This document shows, one piece after another, positions 15,926-24,670 of a DNA stretch of 64,000 nt (positions are counted from its first letter, which is position 1; each line of letters begins with the position of its first letter). A model generated the notes under the pieces. The model worked only from the letters and a program-made list of their open reading frames with translations, was not told where the DNA came from and did not search any database. Location of the stretch: the NCBI RefSeq assembly GCF_900110415.1, contig NZ_FODR01000003.1:1-64000 (forward strand), written 5' to 3'. The position numbers were made by a program, and so were the translations under genes. This DNA is from Mucilaginibacter sp. OK283 (GTDB lineage: Bacteria; Bacteroidota; Bacteroidia; Sphingobacteriales; Sphingobacteriaceae).

Positions 15926-16630
15926 ATGAGTATCCGGGTAGAAGCATTGACAAAAATTTACGGCGAGCAAAAGGCAGTTGATAGCATCAGCTTTACTGCC
16001 GAAACAGGTGTGCTGGGCTTTTTGGGGCCTAACGGAGCGGGTAAATCAACCACGATGAAGATACTTACGGGCTTTATACCCCAAACATCGGGCTCGGCAT
16101 CGGTTTGCGGGTTTGATGTGGTAACACAATCGTTAGATGTGCGCAGGCGTATTGGCTACCTGCCCGAAAGCAACCCGCTATACCTGGATATGTACGTGAA
16201 GGAATCGTTGGTGTTTATAGCAGGCATCCACAAAATGGCCCAACCCGAAGCCCGCATTGCCGAAGTGATTGAGCAAACCGGCCTTGGCCCCGAGCAGCAT
16301 AAAAAAATTGGCCAGCTATCTAAAGGCTATCGTCAGCGCGTTGGCCTTGCCCAGGCTATACTGCACAATCCCGATGTGCTGATTTTAGATGAACCAACCT
16401 CGGGACTTGACCCTAACCAGCTCATAGGCATCCGCCGGTTAATTACCGATTTGGGTAAAACCAAAACCATCATCCTATCTACCCATATTATGCAGGAGGT
16501 TGAAGCCGTTTGTGATAAGGTGATCATCATCAATAAAGGCAAAATAGTTGCTGATGACACCCTGCAAGGGTTGCGGGCCGGTAATAACAATAAAACGTTG
16601 GAGAAAATATTTATCAGTCTTACCAATTAA
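15926..16630 (+). CDS. gldA: Gliding-type ABC transporter ATP-binding protein GldA
   Basis: A 234-residue ABC ATPase that would power a membrane transporter linked to gliding motility (GldA works with GldF and GldG). Walker A GPNGAGKST at 34-42, ABC signature LSKGYRQRVGLAQA at about 131-145, Walker B VLILDEPTSGLDP and the switch His in STHIMQEVEA are all intact. YLPESNPLYLDMYVKE is characteristic of GldA. Family members are usually near 300 residues; this one stops soon after IINKGKIVADD and ends with TLEKIFISLTN, so the C-terminal extension is missing. No gldF or gldG lies next to it, so it may serve another exporter. Confidence 0.85.
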   Translation: MSIRVEALTKIYGEQKAVDSISFTAETGVLGFLGPNGAGKSTTMKILTGFIPQTSGSASVCGFDVVTQSLDVRRRIGYLPESNPLYLDMYVKESLVFIAGIHKMAQPEARIAEVIEQTGLGPEQHKKIGQLSKGYRQRVGLAQAILHNPDVLILDEPTSGLDPNQLIGIRRLITDLGKTKTIILSTHIMQEVEAVCDKVIIINKGKIVADDTLQGLRAGNNNKTLEKIFISLTN

Positions 16631-16683
16631 TTGGCGTAAATATTTTTATTTTCGCCTCAATAATTAACCTTATCATAATAAAC

Positions 16684-17301
16684 ATGAAAAAAACATTACT
16701 CGCCCTTTTTATTTTATTTGGCACCGTACTTACTGTTAAAGCACAGGACGATGAACTTTTACCAAGGTTTAGCGCAGGTTTTGGTGTTGGCGTTACAACC
16801 GGCCCCCAACATTCGGGGTTTCCGGCAGCGGGCAGCCTTGGCTTAAAAGGGGAATACCCAATAGCCGGCAGCCCGGTATGTATTACAGCATCGGTGGCAT
16901 ACCAGTTTTACGTATCAAGCGATGGCTATAACTACAGCTACAATAGTAACTATGGTGAAAGCACCACCGGCACTATAGCATCATTTGTTCCTGTAATGGC
17001 TGGCGCAAGGGTATATGTTAACAAGCTTTTTTTTGAAGGCGATGTTGGCGCTTCTTTTAACCTAAATTCAGGTAAGTCATACACAGCCCAAAAGGTAGCA
17101 CCTATACTTTCGCCAAGTATTGGTTATGGTTTCAGGTTCGGGTCGTCGCAAAAAATTGGGCTCGATTTAAGCCTGTCGTACGAAACCCGCCTGGAGAAAA
17201 CACAAACGCCTTCAGACCCATCAACGGTTAGCCCTTACATCAGCGGCTATGGTGCCTATAACCTGGTTGCTTTTCACGTAGCTTTCAGCCTGGGATTATA
17301 A
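16684..17301 (+). CDS. Outer-membrane beta-barrel protein, paralogue 1
   Basis: A 205-residue exported protein: signal peptide 1-20 (ending VKAQ), then alternating strands rich in Gly, Ser and aromatic residues that form a small barrel of the PorT/OmpA-like type (RFSAGFGVGVTTGPQHSGF, SVAYQFYVSSDGYNYSY, FEGDVGASFNLNSGKSY, FHVAFSLGL as last strand). It shares its pattern with the gene at 18131 (MKKTLL start, FNLN...GK, IGYGFRF/IGYAFRF, YETR). The function is unknown; probably an outer-membrane porin-like or structural protein. Strong terminator downstream. Confidence 0.87.
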   Translation: MKKTLLALFILFGTVLTVKAQDDELLPRFSAGFGVGVTTGPQHSGFPAAGSLGLKGEYPIAGSPVCITASVAYQFYVSSDGYNYSYNSNYGESTTGTIASFVPVMAGARVYVNKLFFEGDVGASFNLNSGKSYTAQKVAPILSPSIGYGFRFGSSQKIGLDLSLSYETRLEKTQTPSDPSTVSPYISGYGAYNLVAFHVAFSLGL

Positions 17302-17322
17302 TATCGAAAAAATTTAATGAAC

Positions 17323-17354
17323 GGCCCCGGCGATTGACTTGCCGGGGCTTTTTA
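17323..17354 (+). terminator. Rho-independent terminator
   Basis: GCCCCGGC, loop of nine, GCCGGGGC, then TTTTT: a perfect 8-bp G+C stem 22 bp after the first barrel gene. Confidence 0.88.
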
Positions 17355-17452
17355 TTGGATTAAAATTTACCGGGCTTAAATATAAATTATTGGCCTCAGG
17401 CTGTCGCATTTAACTGCCAGGGTACGTAACTGTTGTATAACCTCAAATCTGT

Positions 17453-18052
17453 ATGCAAGCTAAATCAATCCGTTTGTTTTTATTATTGATGCTTTTCGGG
17501 GCATCCACCCTGGTTAAAGCACAATCGGGTAATAAAATGAGTATCAGCATAGGGCCGGATGTTGGTATTCCCTTTAATACCGAACACACCTATCAGGTGC
17601 ATACCCGCGATATTTACCAGGATGGTTTGGGCGGTAACATCAGGGCCGAGTTGCCTATCACCGTAGGTTTACACCTGACGGCAAGTGTGGGTTATGTGGT
17701 TTACCACTCCAATGTAAAGTATTTTTATTTAACGCCCTGGCAAGGTACTATTAATAGTTCATCGGCCCCGGCAGGCCCGCCGCCTTATAAGTATATCCCG
17801 CTAAAAGCGGGTTTGCGTTATTACTACTCAAAGTATCTATACGTAGGTGCAGAGGCCGGCGACGCGGTTAAAGTTCAAAAACAGGCTGTATCGTCTTTTA
17901 TATATTCGGGAGGCATAGGCGCCGCAATTCCCTTTGGTGTTCATCATGGTCTGGATATTGGCCTGCGTTACGAAAGCGGTTATAAAAACATCGATTCGGA
18001 TTTTAAGATGGCGCAGCTGGGTATTGGGTTTGCTTATAAATATACCTTTTAA
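17453..18052 (+). CDS. Outer-membrane beta-barrel protein
   Basis: A 199-residue exported protein with a signal peptide of about 23 residues (LVKAQ) and a barrel-like run of amphipathic strands (MSISIGPDVGIPFNTEH, LTASVGYVVYHSNVKYF, LKAGLRYYYSKYLYVGAEAGDAV, FGVHHGLDIGLRYESGY, LGIGFAYKYTF as the closing strand with final Phe). It is a more distant relative of the genes on either side, lacking their FNLN and YETR words. All three are on the same strand but a terminator precedes this one, so it probably has its own promoter. Function unknown. Confidence 0.85.
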   Translation: MQAKSIRLFLLLMLFGASTLVKAQSGNKMSISIGPDVGIPFNTEHTYQVHTRDIYQDGLGGNIRAELPITVGLHLTASVGYVVYHSNVKYFYLTPWQGTINSSSAPAGPPPYKYIPLKAGLRYYYSKYLYVGAEAGDAVKVQKQAVSSFIYSGGIGAAIPFGVHHGLDIGLRYESGYKNIDSDFKMAQLGIGFAYKYTF

Positions 18053-18130
18053 AAGTATTTGTAACCGGGGCATGGTTTTGCCTTCCTGAAAATTCCCTAA
18101 TAAGGGCGAAATTTGAATATACCCTGTCAC

Positions 18131-18736
18131 ATGAAAAAAACTTTACTTGTCCTATTGTTCTTAACGGTTATCACTTTTACCGCAATGGCGCAAACCGATG
18201 TTAATCCGCTTTCGCGGGTAGCGGTTGGCTTTGGTTTAGGGGCTACAGTTGGTCCGCATAGCAATGAATACCCTGTAGCCAGTGGTTTTGGTATTAAATT
18301 CGAATTTCCTATCAAATCAACCTCAGTTAGTATCATGGCTTCAGCAGCTTATACATTTATGCTGTCAGAGGCTGCCTACTACAACGATAGGCATAATTAC
18401 AATAACAACTATGAAGGCGATGCACATGTTGCTTCATTTGCTCCCGTTGAATTGGGGGTAAGGGTATATATGGATGGTAAGCTTTTTGTTGAGGGCAACG
18501 CCGGTGTATCCTTCAATTTAAATGAAAACCACGGTAATTACACCGGCAAAAAAGTGGCCCTGGTTATAACCCCTAATATTGGTTATGCCTTCAGGTTTAA
18601 AGCATCAAAAAAATATGGCCTAGATTTAAGCCTGGGTTACGAAACCCGACCCGAAGATTCCCAGCTTCATGAGTTTAGTAATTATGGCAGTTACAATCAA
18701 ATAGCGGTACACGCAGTTTTTAGCATAGGCTATTGA
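18131..18736 (+). CDS. Outer-membrane beta-barrel protein, paralogue 2
   Basis: From the ATG at 18131 (MKKTLLVLLFLTV) it has 201 residues and a signal peptide ending AMAQ. The barrel strands closely follow paralogue 1: VAVGFGLGATVGPHSNEYP, SAAYTFMLSEAAYYNDRHNYNNNYEG, FVEGNAGVSFNLNENHGNYTGKKVALVITPNIGYAFRF, LDLSLGYETR, VHAVFSIGY. The long Tyr/Asn-rich loop is similar in both, which suggests a common ligand or surface role. An in-frame start 18 bp upstream would spoil the signal peptide. It may be cotranscribed with the preceding barrel gene (79-bp gap). Confidence 0.87.
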   Translation: MKKTLLVLLFLTVITFTAMAQTDVNPLSRVAVGFGLGATVGPHSNEYPVASGFGIKFEFPIKSTSVSIMASAAYTFMLSEAAYYNDRHNYNNNYEGDAHVASFAPVELGVRVYMDGKLFVEGNAGVSFNLNENHGNYTGKKVALVITPNIGYAFRFKASKKYGLDLSLGYETRPEDSQLHEFSNYGSYNQIAVHAVFSIGY

Positions 18737-18814
18737 TTTTGGGTTTTCAATACTTTAAATATCCCGGCTGTTATCTGGCGCCCTTTACCGGACTAAAACG
18801 CTTGCAATCAGAAT

Positions 18815-18840
18815 AGCGATCTGTGAGGACACAGATCGCT
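18815..18840. terminator. Bidirectional hairpin between convergent genes
   Basis: AGCGATCTGTG, loop AGGA, CACAGATCGCT: an 11-bp perfect stem between the barrel gene and hppD, which point at each other. There is no T-run, so termination by it is an inference. Confidence 0.6.
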
Positions 18841-18878
18841 CTAGTGGCTTTAGGCTTTCAGCATTCTGCTTTCAGCTT

Positions 18879-20003
18879 TTAAAGATTCCCCCTCAAATCC
18901 TGCTCCCTTTCAATGGCTTCAAACAGTGCTTTGAAATTACCGGCGCCAAATGATTTTGCCCCTTTACGCTGAATGATCTCGAAGAAAAGGGTAGGCCTGT
19001 CTTCAATAGGTTTGGTAAAAATTTGCAGCAGGTAACCTTCGTCGTCCCGGTCAACCAGTATGCCCAGGTTTTTAAGTGGTTCAAGGTCTTCGTCAATGTG
19101 CCCAACCCTGTCTGTAAGCTCATCATAGTAGGAGGTGGGTACGGTTAAAAACTCTACTCCGCGGTTTTGCAGTTCGGTAACGGTGGCTACAATATCGTGG
19201 GTGGCCAGGGCCAGGTGCTGTACGCCTTCGCCCTCATAAAACTCCAGGTACTCTTCAATCTGCGATTTCTTTTTACCCTCGGCCGGCTCATTGATAGGGA
19301 ATTTCACATAACCGTTGCCGTTGCTCATCACCTTGCTCATCAGTGCCGAGTACTCGGTAGAGATCATTTTATCATCAAAGGTTAAAATGTTTTTGAAGCC
19401 CAATACTTCCTCATAAAAATTAACCCACTCGTTCATTTTATGCCAGCCAACATTGCCTACGCAATGGTCCACGTACAATAAACCGGTCTCGGTTGGGTTA
19501 TAGGCGGTTTCCAGTTTTTGATAGCCGGGCAAAAACAAGCCTTTATAGTTTTTACGTTCCACAAAAAGGTGAACGGTTTCGCCATAAAGCTTAATGCCGC
19601 TGGTGCGTACCTCGCCGTATTCATCGCGCAGGGTTTGTGGCTGCTGGTAAGGTTCGGCGCCGCGACTGGTGGTTTGTTTAAAGGCATCGTAAGCATCATC
19701 AACCCAAAGGGCCAATACCTTTACACCATCACCGTGTTTTTTAATATGCTCGGCAATAGGATGGTCGGAGTGAAGGGGGGTGGTTAACACCAGCCTTATT
19801 TTGCCCTGTTGCAACACGTATGATGCCCTGTCGCGTACGCCGGTTTCGGGACCTGCATAAGCCAGTGTTTGAAAGCCGAAGGCGGTTTTATAATAATGGG
19901 CGGCCTGCTTGGCATTACCCACATAAAACTCAACATAATCGGTACCATTAAGGGGTAAAAAATCAGTTGAGGTTGTTGGTTTATCTATGGTTTGTGTGTG
20001 CAT
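18879..20003 (-). CDS. hppD: 4-hydroxyphenylpyruvate dioxygenase
   Basis: A 374-residue non-heme iron enzyme that turns 4-hydroxyphenylpyruvate into homogentisate in tyrosine breakdown. It has the two-fold vicinal-oxygen-chelate layout. The three iron ligands are visible in the C-terminal half: His180 (YVDHCVGNV), His263 (VQHLALATHDI) and Glu342 (FFEIIQRKG). Length and start (a short Thr-rich leader before FLPLNGTDYVEFYVGNAKQAA) are normal. It follows hmgA on the same strand after 175 bp, so the two consecutive pathway steps are neighbours. Fumarylacetoacetase, the next step, is not in the window. Confidence 0.96.
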   Translation of the reverse strand: MHTQTIDKPTTSTDFLPLNGTDYVEFYVGNAKQAAHYYKTAFGFQTLAYAGPETGVRDRASYVLQQGKIRLVLTTPLHSDHPIAEHIKKHGDGVKVLALWVDDAYDAFKQTTSRGAEPYQQPQTLRDEYGEVRTSGIKLYGETVHLFVERKNYKGLFLPGYQKLETAYNPTETGLLYVDHCVGNVGWHKMNEWVNFYEEVLGFKNILTFDDKMISTEYSALMSKVMSNGNGYVKFPINEPAEGKKKSQIEEYLEFYEGEGVQHLALATHDIVATVTELQNRGVEFLTVPTSYYDELTDRVGHIDEDLEPLKNLGILVDRDDEGYLLQIFTKPIEDRPTLFFEIIQRKGAKSFGAGNFKALFEAIEREQDLRGNL

Positions 20004-20178
20004 TTTAATTAGTGAATTAGTGAGTTATTGAATTATTGATTTGAAAAGGGCGGCGGCTTAATCCTGAATTATTGAATTGAAAGGGGGAGAGTCCTTTCAG
20101 CTTTTGCCTTTAACCTTTCACCCATTTTAACTTGATTGCAGCTACCTTTTGCCTTTCAGCTTTTACCTTTCGCCTAAC

Positions 20179-21336
20179 CTACATTTGCCAGCTTTTATAA
20201 TAATTTTCGTCCTCAATCTTAATAGCATCTTCGGTAAGCATCAGCGGCCTGAAGGGGTCAATCATCACGGCAAGCTCATCGGTTGATTCTTTACCTATTG
20301 ATTTCTCGACCGATCCTGGGTGCGGGCCATGCGGGATACCACCCGGGTGCAGGGTTATCTGGCCCTTAACCACGCTTTTACGGCTCATAAAATCGCCATC
20401 TACATAATACAAAACCTCGTCGCTATCTACATTGCTATGGTTATAGGGGGCGGGGATAGACAGGGGGTGATAATCAAACTTGCGGGGCACAAAGGAGCAT
20501 ATCACAAAGTTGTTGCCTTCAAAAGTTTGGTGAACGGGCGGTGGCTGGTGCAGGCGGCCTGTTATCGGTTCAAAGTCATGAATAGATAACGCCCAGGGAT
20601 AATGGAAACCATCCCAACCAATAAAATCAAAAGGATGTGTGCCGTAAATGTAGGGGTAAATAAGCCCCTGCTTTTTAATCAGAATTTTGAAATCGCCGTG
20701 CTCATCGTGGGTTTCCAGGTTGGTGGGGCGCTTAATATCGCGCTCGCAATAGGGCGAATGTTCCATCAGCTGCCCGTACTGGTTTCGGTAGCGTTTGGGG
20801 GCACGTATCGGGCTAAAGCTTTCGACGATGAACAGGCGGTTTGCTGTGCCGTCAAACTCCATCTGGTAAATGGTACCACGTGGTATTACCAGGTAATCGC
20901 CATAGCCGAATTTAATATTGCCGAATCCGGTTTTTAAAGTGCCTGTACCTTCGTGAATAAACACCACCTCGTCGGCCTGGCTGTTTTTGTAAAAATAATT
21001 AGTCATGCTTTGGCGTGGCGCGGCCAGTGAAATATGCAGGTCGCTGTTTACCAGTACCGGTTTACGGCTTTGCAGGTAATCGTCTTCGGGCGGTACATTA
21101 AAGCCTATCAGGCTGGTATGCTTCAGGTGTTTTTCGCGAGCTATTTTGGGCTCAACGCTGTACGGTTCGCCAAGGGTTTTAACAATGGTAGGTGGGTATA
21201 CGTGGTAAACCAACGAGTAAAGGCTCGAAAAACCTTCTGTAGAAACCAGCTCTTCGGCGTATAAGGTACCATCGGGCTTACGGAACTGCGTATGCCTTTT
21301 AGGCGGAATTGCTCCTAATGAATGATATACAGGCAT
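20179..21336 (-). CDS. hmgA: Homogentisate 1,2-dioxygenase
   Basis: A 385-residue cupin-fold, Fe(II)-dependent ring-opening enzyme that converts homogentisate to maleylacetoacetate. Family features: MPVYHSLGAIPPKRHTQFRKPDG at the start, the stretch DEVVFIHEGTGTLKTGFG, the catalytic region FEGNNFVICSFVPRKFDYHPL, the pair SDEVLYYVDGDFMSR, and GGIPHGPHPG with metal-binding His residues. It is first in a likely two-gene unit with hppD. Bacterial forms of this length are typical for Bacteroidota. No regulator is adjacent. Confidence 0.96.
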   Translation of the reverse strand: MPVYHSLGAIPPKRHTQFRKPDGTLYAEELVSTEGFSSLYSLVYHVYPPTIVKTLGEPYSVEPKIAREKHLKHTSLIGFNVPPEDDYLQSRKPVLVNSDLHISLAAPRQSMTNYFYKNSQADEVVFIHEGTGTLKTGFGNIKFGYGDYLVIPRGTIYQMEFDGTANRLFIVESFSPIRAPKRYRNQYGQLMEHSPYCERDIKRPTNLETHDEHGDFKILIKKQGLIYPYIYGTHPFDFIGWDGFHYPWALSIHDFEPITGRLHQPPPVHQTFEGNNFVICSFVPRKFDYHPLSIPAPYNHSNVDSDEVLYYVDGDFMSRKSVVKGQITLHPGGIPHGPHPGSVEKSIGKESTDELAVMIDPFRPLMLTEDAIKIEDENYYKSWQM

Positions 21337-21886
21337 TGTGTTTTAATTGGTTGATAATAAAACGTTTAAAGTACCAGGATAGTTTCGGAAGTTTTAAATA
21401 TGCTTATAGCGCAAATGAGCCATATGGCTGTAAACCGGCTTTGGCAATAATTAAAAAAGAAGAGTGGAAAAGGGAGTTAGTATTGAGCCAGCACAGCTTT
21501 GGCGAGCATAGCATCCCTAAACGATGATGCATCGCTCATGGAGGTAAGCCCCAGGGAAAAATAAAAGTGCTTTTGTATGCTCATGGTTTATTTAATACGA
21601 AGTTAGGTGGTTTATTATTGCAAAGCAAATTTTAGTTAGATGGAGGGGCAGCTTGGTAATAGCTGGTTAAACAACAAAGTAGTATGCAAAAGTTGAACAA
21701 GCCTGCGGGGAATGTTTGCTGATAAATAATTCTGTAGCAAATTTGTGTTTTTTAAAATTGAAACAGCTTTGTTACGTAAAAAGCTATTTGTTATTGGTTT
21801 TTTAACCTTGCCTAACAATATGTTAACGTTAGGTTTATTTAATCATTAAACCGCCGGGGTTTCTTTGCAGGGATTTTTAATCCCCC
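21337..21886. other. Gene-free gap between divergent genes
   Basis: About 550 bp between hmgA and the TonB receptor gene. Short frames on both strands (72 codons plus at 21309, 60 codons minus at 21636) have no features and overlap regulatory space. A 35-codon minus-strand frame at 21477-21584 is listed separately. No RNA gene or strong hairpin was seen. Confidence 0.45.
21477..21584 (-). CDS. Possible small protein (35 residues)
   Basis: ATG at 21582-21584 opens MSIQKHFYFSLGLTSMSDAS and continues for 35 residues to TAA. The sequence looks protein-like (amphipathic, ordinary codons for this DNA), and it lies upstream of hmgA on the same strand, about 140 bp before its start. No ribosome site stands out. 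It may be a real small protein, a decayed gene front, or chance. Confidence 0.2.
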   Translation of the reverse strand: MSIQKHFYFSLGLTSMSDASSFRDAMLAKAVLAQY

Positions 21887-24670
21887 ATGATAATGAAGAA
21901 ACTCCTACCCCTATTAATTATCTTCCAGTTTGCTATCAGCAGTTTTGCTTTTGCAAGCGGAACGATTAAAGGAACCGTTACCGACAGAAAAACAGGCGAG
22001 CCACTGGTTGGTGCCACCGTTAAATTAAAAAGCAAAGATAAAGGTTTCAAAGCGTCAACCGGCGTTGGCCTTGATGGTACTTTTGTATTTAAAAATGTAC
22101 CCGCGGGTAATTGCGAAGTTGAGGCAGACTACATTTCTTTTGAGGATGATGAAGCCAGTGTAACCGTGCAGGATGGCGGTATAACAAACGTTAAATTATC
22201 TTTAAAAACAAAAGAACACGCTTTAAACGAAGTAGCTATAAATGGCCGCGCCGATAAAAGTACCGATCAGTCGGCCACCACTGCCCAGCGCAGGTCGCCG
22301 GCTTTGTTAAACGTGGTTTCGGCACGCGCCATTGAGGCGTCACCCGATATTACCATAGCTAACGTTACCCAACGTGTATCAGGTGTATCGGTTGACCGCA
22401 GCACCAACGGCGAGGCACAATACGCTATCATTCGCGGTATGGATGCGCGTTACCAGTATACATTGGTAAATGGTGTTAAAATCCCCAGTCCCGATAATAA
22501 AAACCGTTATGTACCGCTTGATATTTTCCCGGCAGATATTGTTGACCGTTTAGAGGTTTCCAAATCGCTTACGGCCAATATGGAAGGCGATGCTATTGGC
22601 GGCGCCATAAACCTGGTGCTAAAAGATGCGCCGGACGATTTTACTGTTCGTGCCAACCTGGGTACGGGTTTGGCGGCCAACTTTTTTAACAAAGGCTTTA
22701 CCAAATTTGATCATAGCGGTAGCTTACAAACCTCGCCACGTGCCGATGGCCGCATAGCTACCGGTGCCGATTTTACAACCGCTCCATTTCATTATAGCGA
22801 AAACAAGGTGCCTTTAGCTACTATAGCTGGCTTAAGCATAGGCGGCCGCAGCGCCAATAAAAAGTTTGGGGCCTTATTATCTTTAAGCTATCAAAATACG
22901 TACAGGCAAACCAATGGTACATTTTTTAGTACCGAGGTTAACCCGGCAAATAACGAGCCGCTGGTTACCGATATTGAAAAACGTAATTACAACATCCAGC
23001 AACAGCGTACAGGTGTTATTACCAAGTTTGATTACCGTATCAACAATGCCAATAAGATTACCCTCGACCTGGATTACATTAACCTTGCCCAAAATACCTA
23101 CAGGTTTAGCTCGGATACCAGTTTAGAGCTTGGCCGCGCAGGTATTGGCACCGGCCGTGTAGGCCAAACCTACCGCAGCGACAGAACGATACAAACCATA
23201 AAAAACGGCAATTTACATGGCGATCATAGGTTGAACGATAATTTTAGCATCAACTGGACGGCCGTTTACTCAAAAGCTACCGCCAATGAGCCCGATAGGG
23301 CCGAACTTAACCTGAATACCGGCCGTAACGTTCAATCAGACGGTACTATTGTACAGGCCCCTTTTACTTTTGATGCCAATAAAGCCCAAAGCCGCACTTT
23401 CACCAAAAACTCGGATGAGGACAAAACAGGCTTCCTGAACTTTATTTATACACCAACTTTGTTCGATACTAAATTTGAATTAAGCGCAGGTGGTATGTAC
23501 CGCGATAAAACAAGGCACAGCAGCTACGATGAGTATGACCTGAGGCCAGGCGCCGCAAACACGGCCCAAACTTTTAACGGCAATGTTGATTTAAACACTT
23601 TCGATTTGTTTAACACCCAGGGCACGCCAACTAATGCGCTTAATTACGATTTTACCGAAAAGGTTGGCGCCGGATATGGCCAGGTTAAGTTTACCACAGG
23701 TAAATTATTAACTATTGCCGGCTTAAGGTATGAGCATACCAGCCAGGCCTGGCATACGCAGGCTGATGCTTCGGTAGAAGGTAAAGACGGAACAATCAGA
23801 TATTATGATTTACTACCAAGCCTAAACTTTAAATATCAGTTTAATGAAAAGCAGGATCTGCGCCTGTCGTATTACTCGGCCATCAGTCGTCCAAACTTTT
23901 ATGAGCTGGTGCCGCATACAGCCGGCGACCCGGATGCACTTTATGACGAATTAGGCAACCCGAACCTGAAACGTATCACCGCCGAAAACTTCGACTTACG
24001 TTACGAACTGTTCCCTAAGGCGCTTGACCAGTTATTGGTTGGTGTGTTTTACAAATCAATAAACAACCCGGTTGAATACGCTATCGAAAAATCGGGAACA
24101 AGCTACGTATTAAGGCCGGAAAACTTTGGCAATGCCCACAACTACGGCTTTGAGGTTGATTACACCAAATATTTCAGAAGTTTTGGTATCCGTGCAAACT
24201 ACACCTACACCAACTCTAAAATAACAACAGATAAAGAAGAAGATTATCGTAACGACCAGGGACAGGTAACACACCGTACTGTGCAACAAACGCGTTCGTT
24301 ACAGGGCCAGTCAAAAAATATTGGTAACCTTTCATTACTGTACCGCAGCGTTAAAAACGGGCTTAATGCACAGTTGTCATTTGTATACACCGGTGCAAGG
24401 TTAAATACCGTATCGCCATATCTGAATAATGATATCTGGCAAAAAGGTTTTACAACGCTTGACCTATCGGCCGATAAACGCTTGTTTGGCAATCTGTACG
24501 TATATGCCAAGGCAACCAACCTGTTGAATACCCCCTATGAATTAGAGATCAGGAGGCCTTACCCAACAGATGCGGTAAATGTTGAACTGCAAAAAGCTGG
24601 CGAAAACACAGCTGTACGTAAAGACCTTTACAAACAATATTACATACTTGGTTTACGGTATAAATTATAA
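21887..24670 (+). CDS. TonB-dependent outer-membrane receptor
   Basis: A 927-residue receptor. Signal peptide to about residue 24 (FAFASG), a carboxypeptidase-regulatory domain at 25-100 (TIKGTVTDRKTGEPLVGATVKL), a plug domain at about 130-245 (ISVDRSTNGEAQYAIIRGMDARYQYTLVNG without the SusC-type box), and a large barrel to the C-terminal strand YYILGLRYKL. It is not of the SusC type and has no SusD partner; instead it is followed, with a one-base TAATG overlap, by a beta-helix lipoprotein. It should import an unknown ligand with TonB energy. The histidine phosphatase 1.7 kb downstream hints at a phosphorylated compound. Confidence 0.93.
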   Translation: MIMKKLLPLLIIFQFAISSFAFASGTIKGTVTDRKTGEPLVGATVKLKSKDKGFKASTGVGLDGTFVFKNVPAGNCEVEADYISFEDDEASVTVQDGGITNVKLSLKTKEHALNEVAINGRADKSTDQSATTAQRRSPALLNVVSARAIEASPDITIANVTQRVSGVSVDRSTNGEAQYAIIRGMDARYQYTLVNGVKIPSPDNKNRYVPLDIFPADIVDRLEVSKSLTANMEGDAIGGAINLVLKDAPDDFTVRANLGTGLAANFFNKGFTKFDHSGSLQTSPRADGRIATGADFTTAPFHYSENKVPLATIAGLSIGGRSANKKFGALLSLSYQNTYRQTNGTFFSTEVNPANNEPLVTDIEKRNYNIQQQRTGVITKFDYRINNANKITLDLDYINLAQNTYRFSSDTSLELGRAGIGTGRVGQTYRSDRTIQTIKNGNLHGDHRLNDNFSINWTAVYSKATANEPDRAELNLNTGRNVQSDGTIVQAPFTFDANKAQSRTFTKNSDEDKTGFLNFIYTPTLFDTKFELSAGGMYRDKTRHSSYDEYDLRPGAANTAQTFNGNVDLNTFDLFNTQGTPTNALNYDFTEKVGAGYGQVKFTTGKLLTIAGLRYEHTSQAWHTQADASVEGKDGTIRYYDLLPSLNFKYQFNEKQDLRLSYYSAISRPNFYELVPHTAGDPDALYDELGNPNLKRITAENFDLRYELFPKALDQLLVGVFYKSINNPVEYAIEKSGTSYVLRPENFGNAHNYGFEVDYTKYFRSFGIRANYTYTNSKITTDKEEDYRNDQGQVTHRTVQQTRSLQGQSKNIGNLSLLYRSVKNGLNAQLSFVYTGARLNTVSPYLNNDIWQKGFTTLDLSADKRLFGNLYVYAKATNLLNTPYELEIRRPYPTDAVNVELQKAGENTAVRKDLYKQYYILGLRYKL

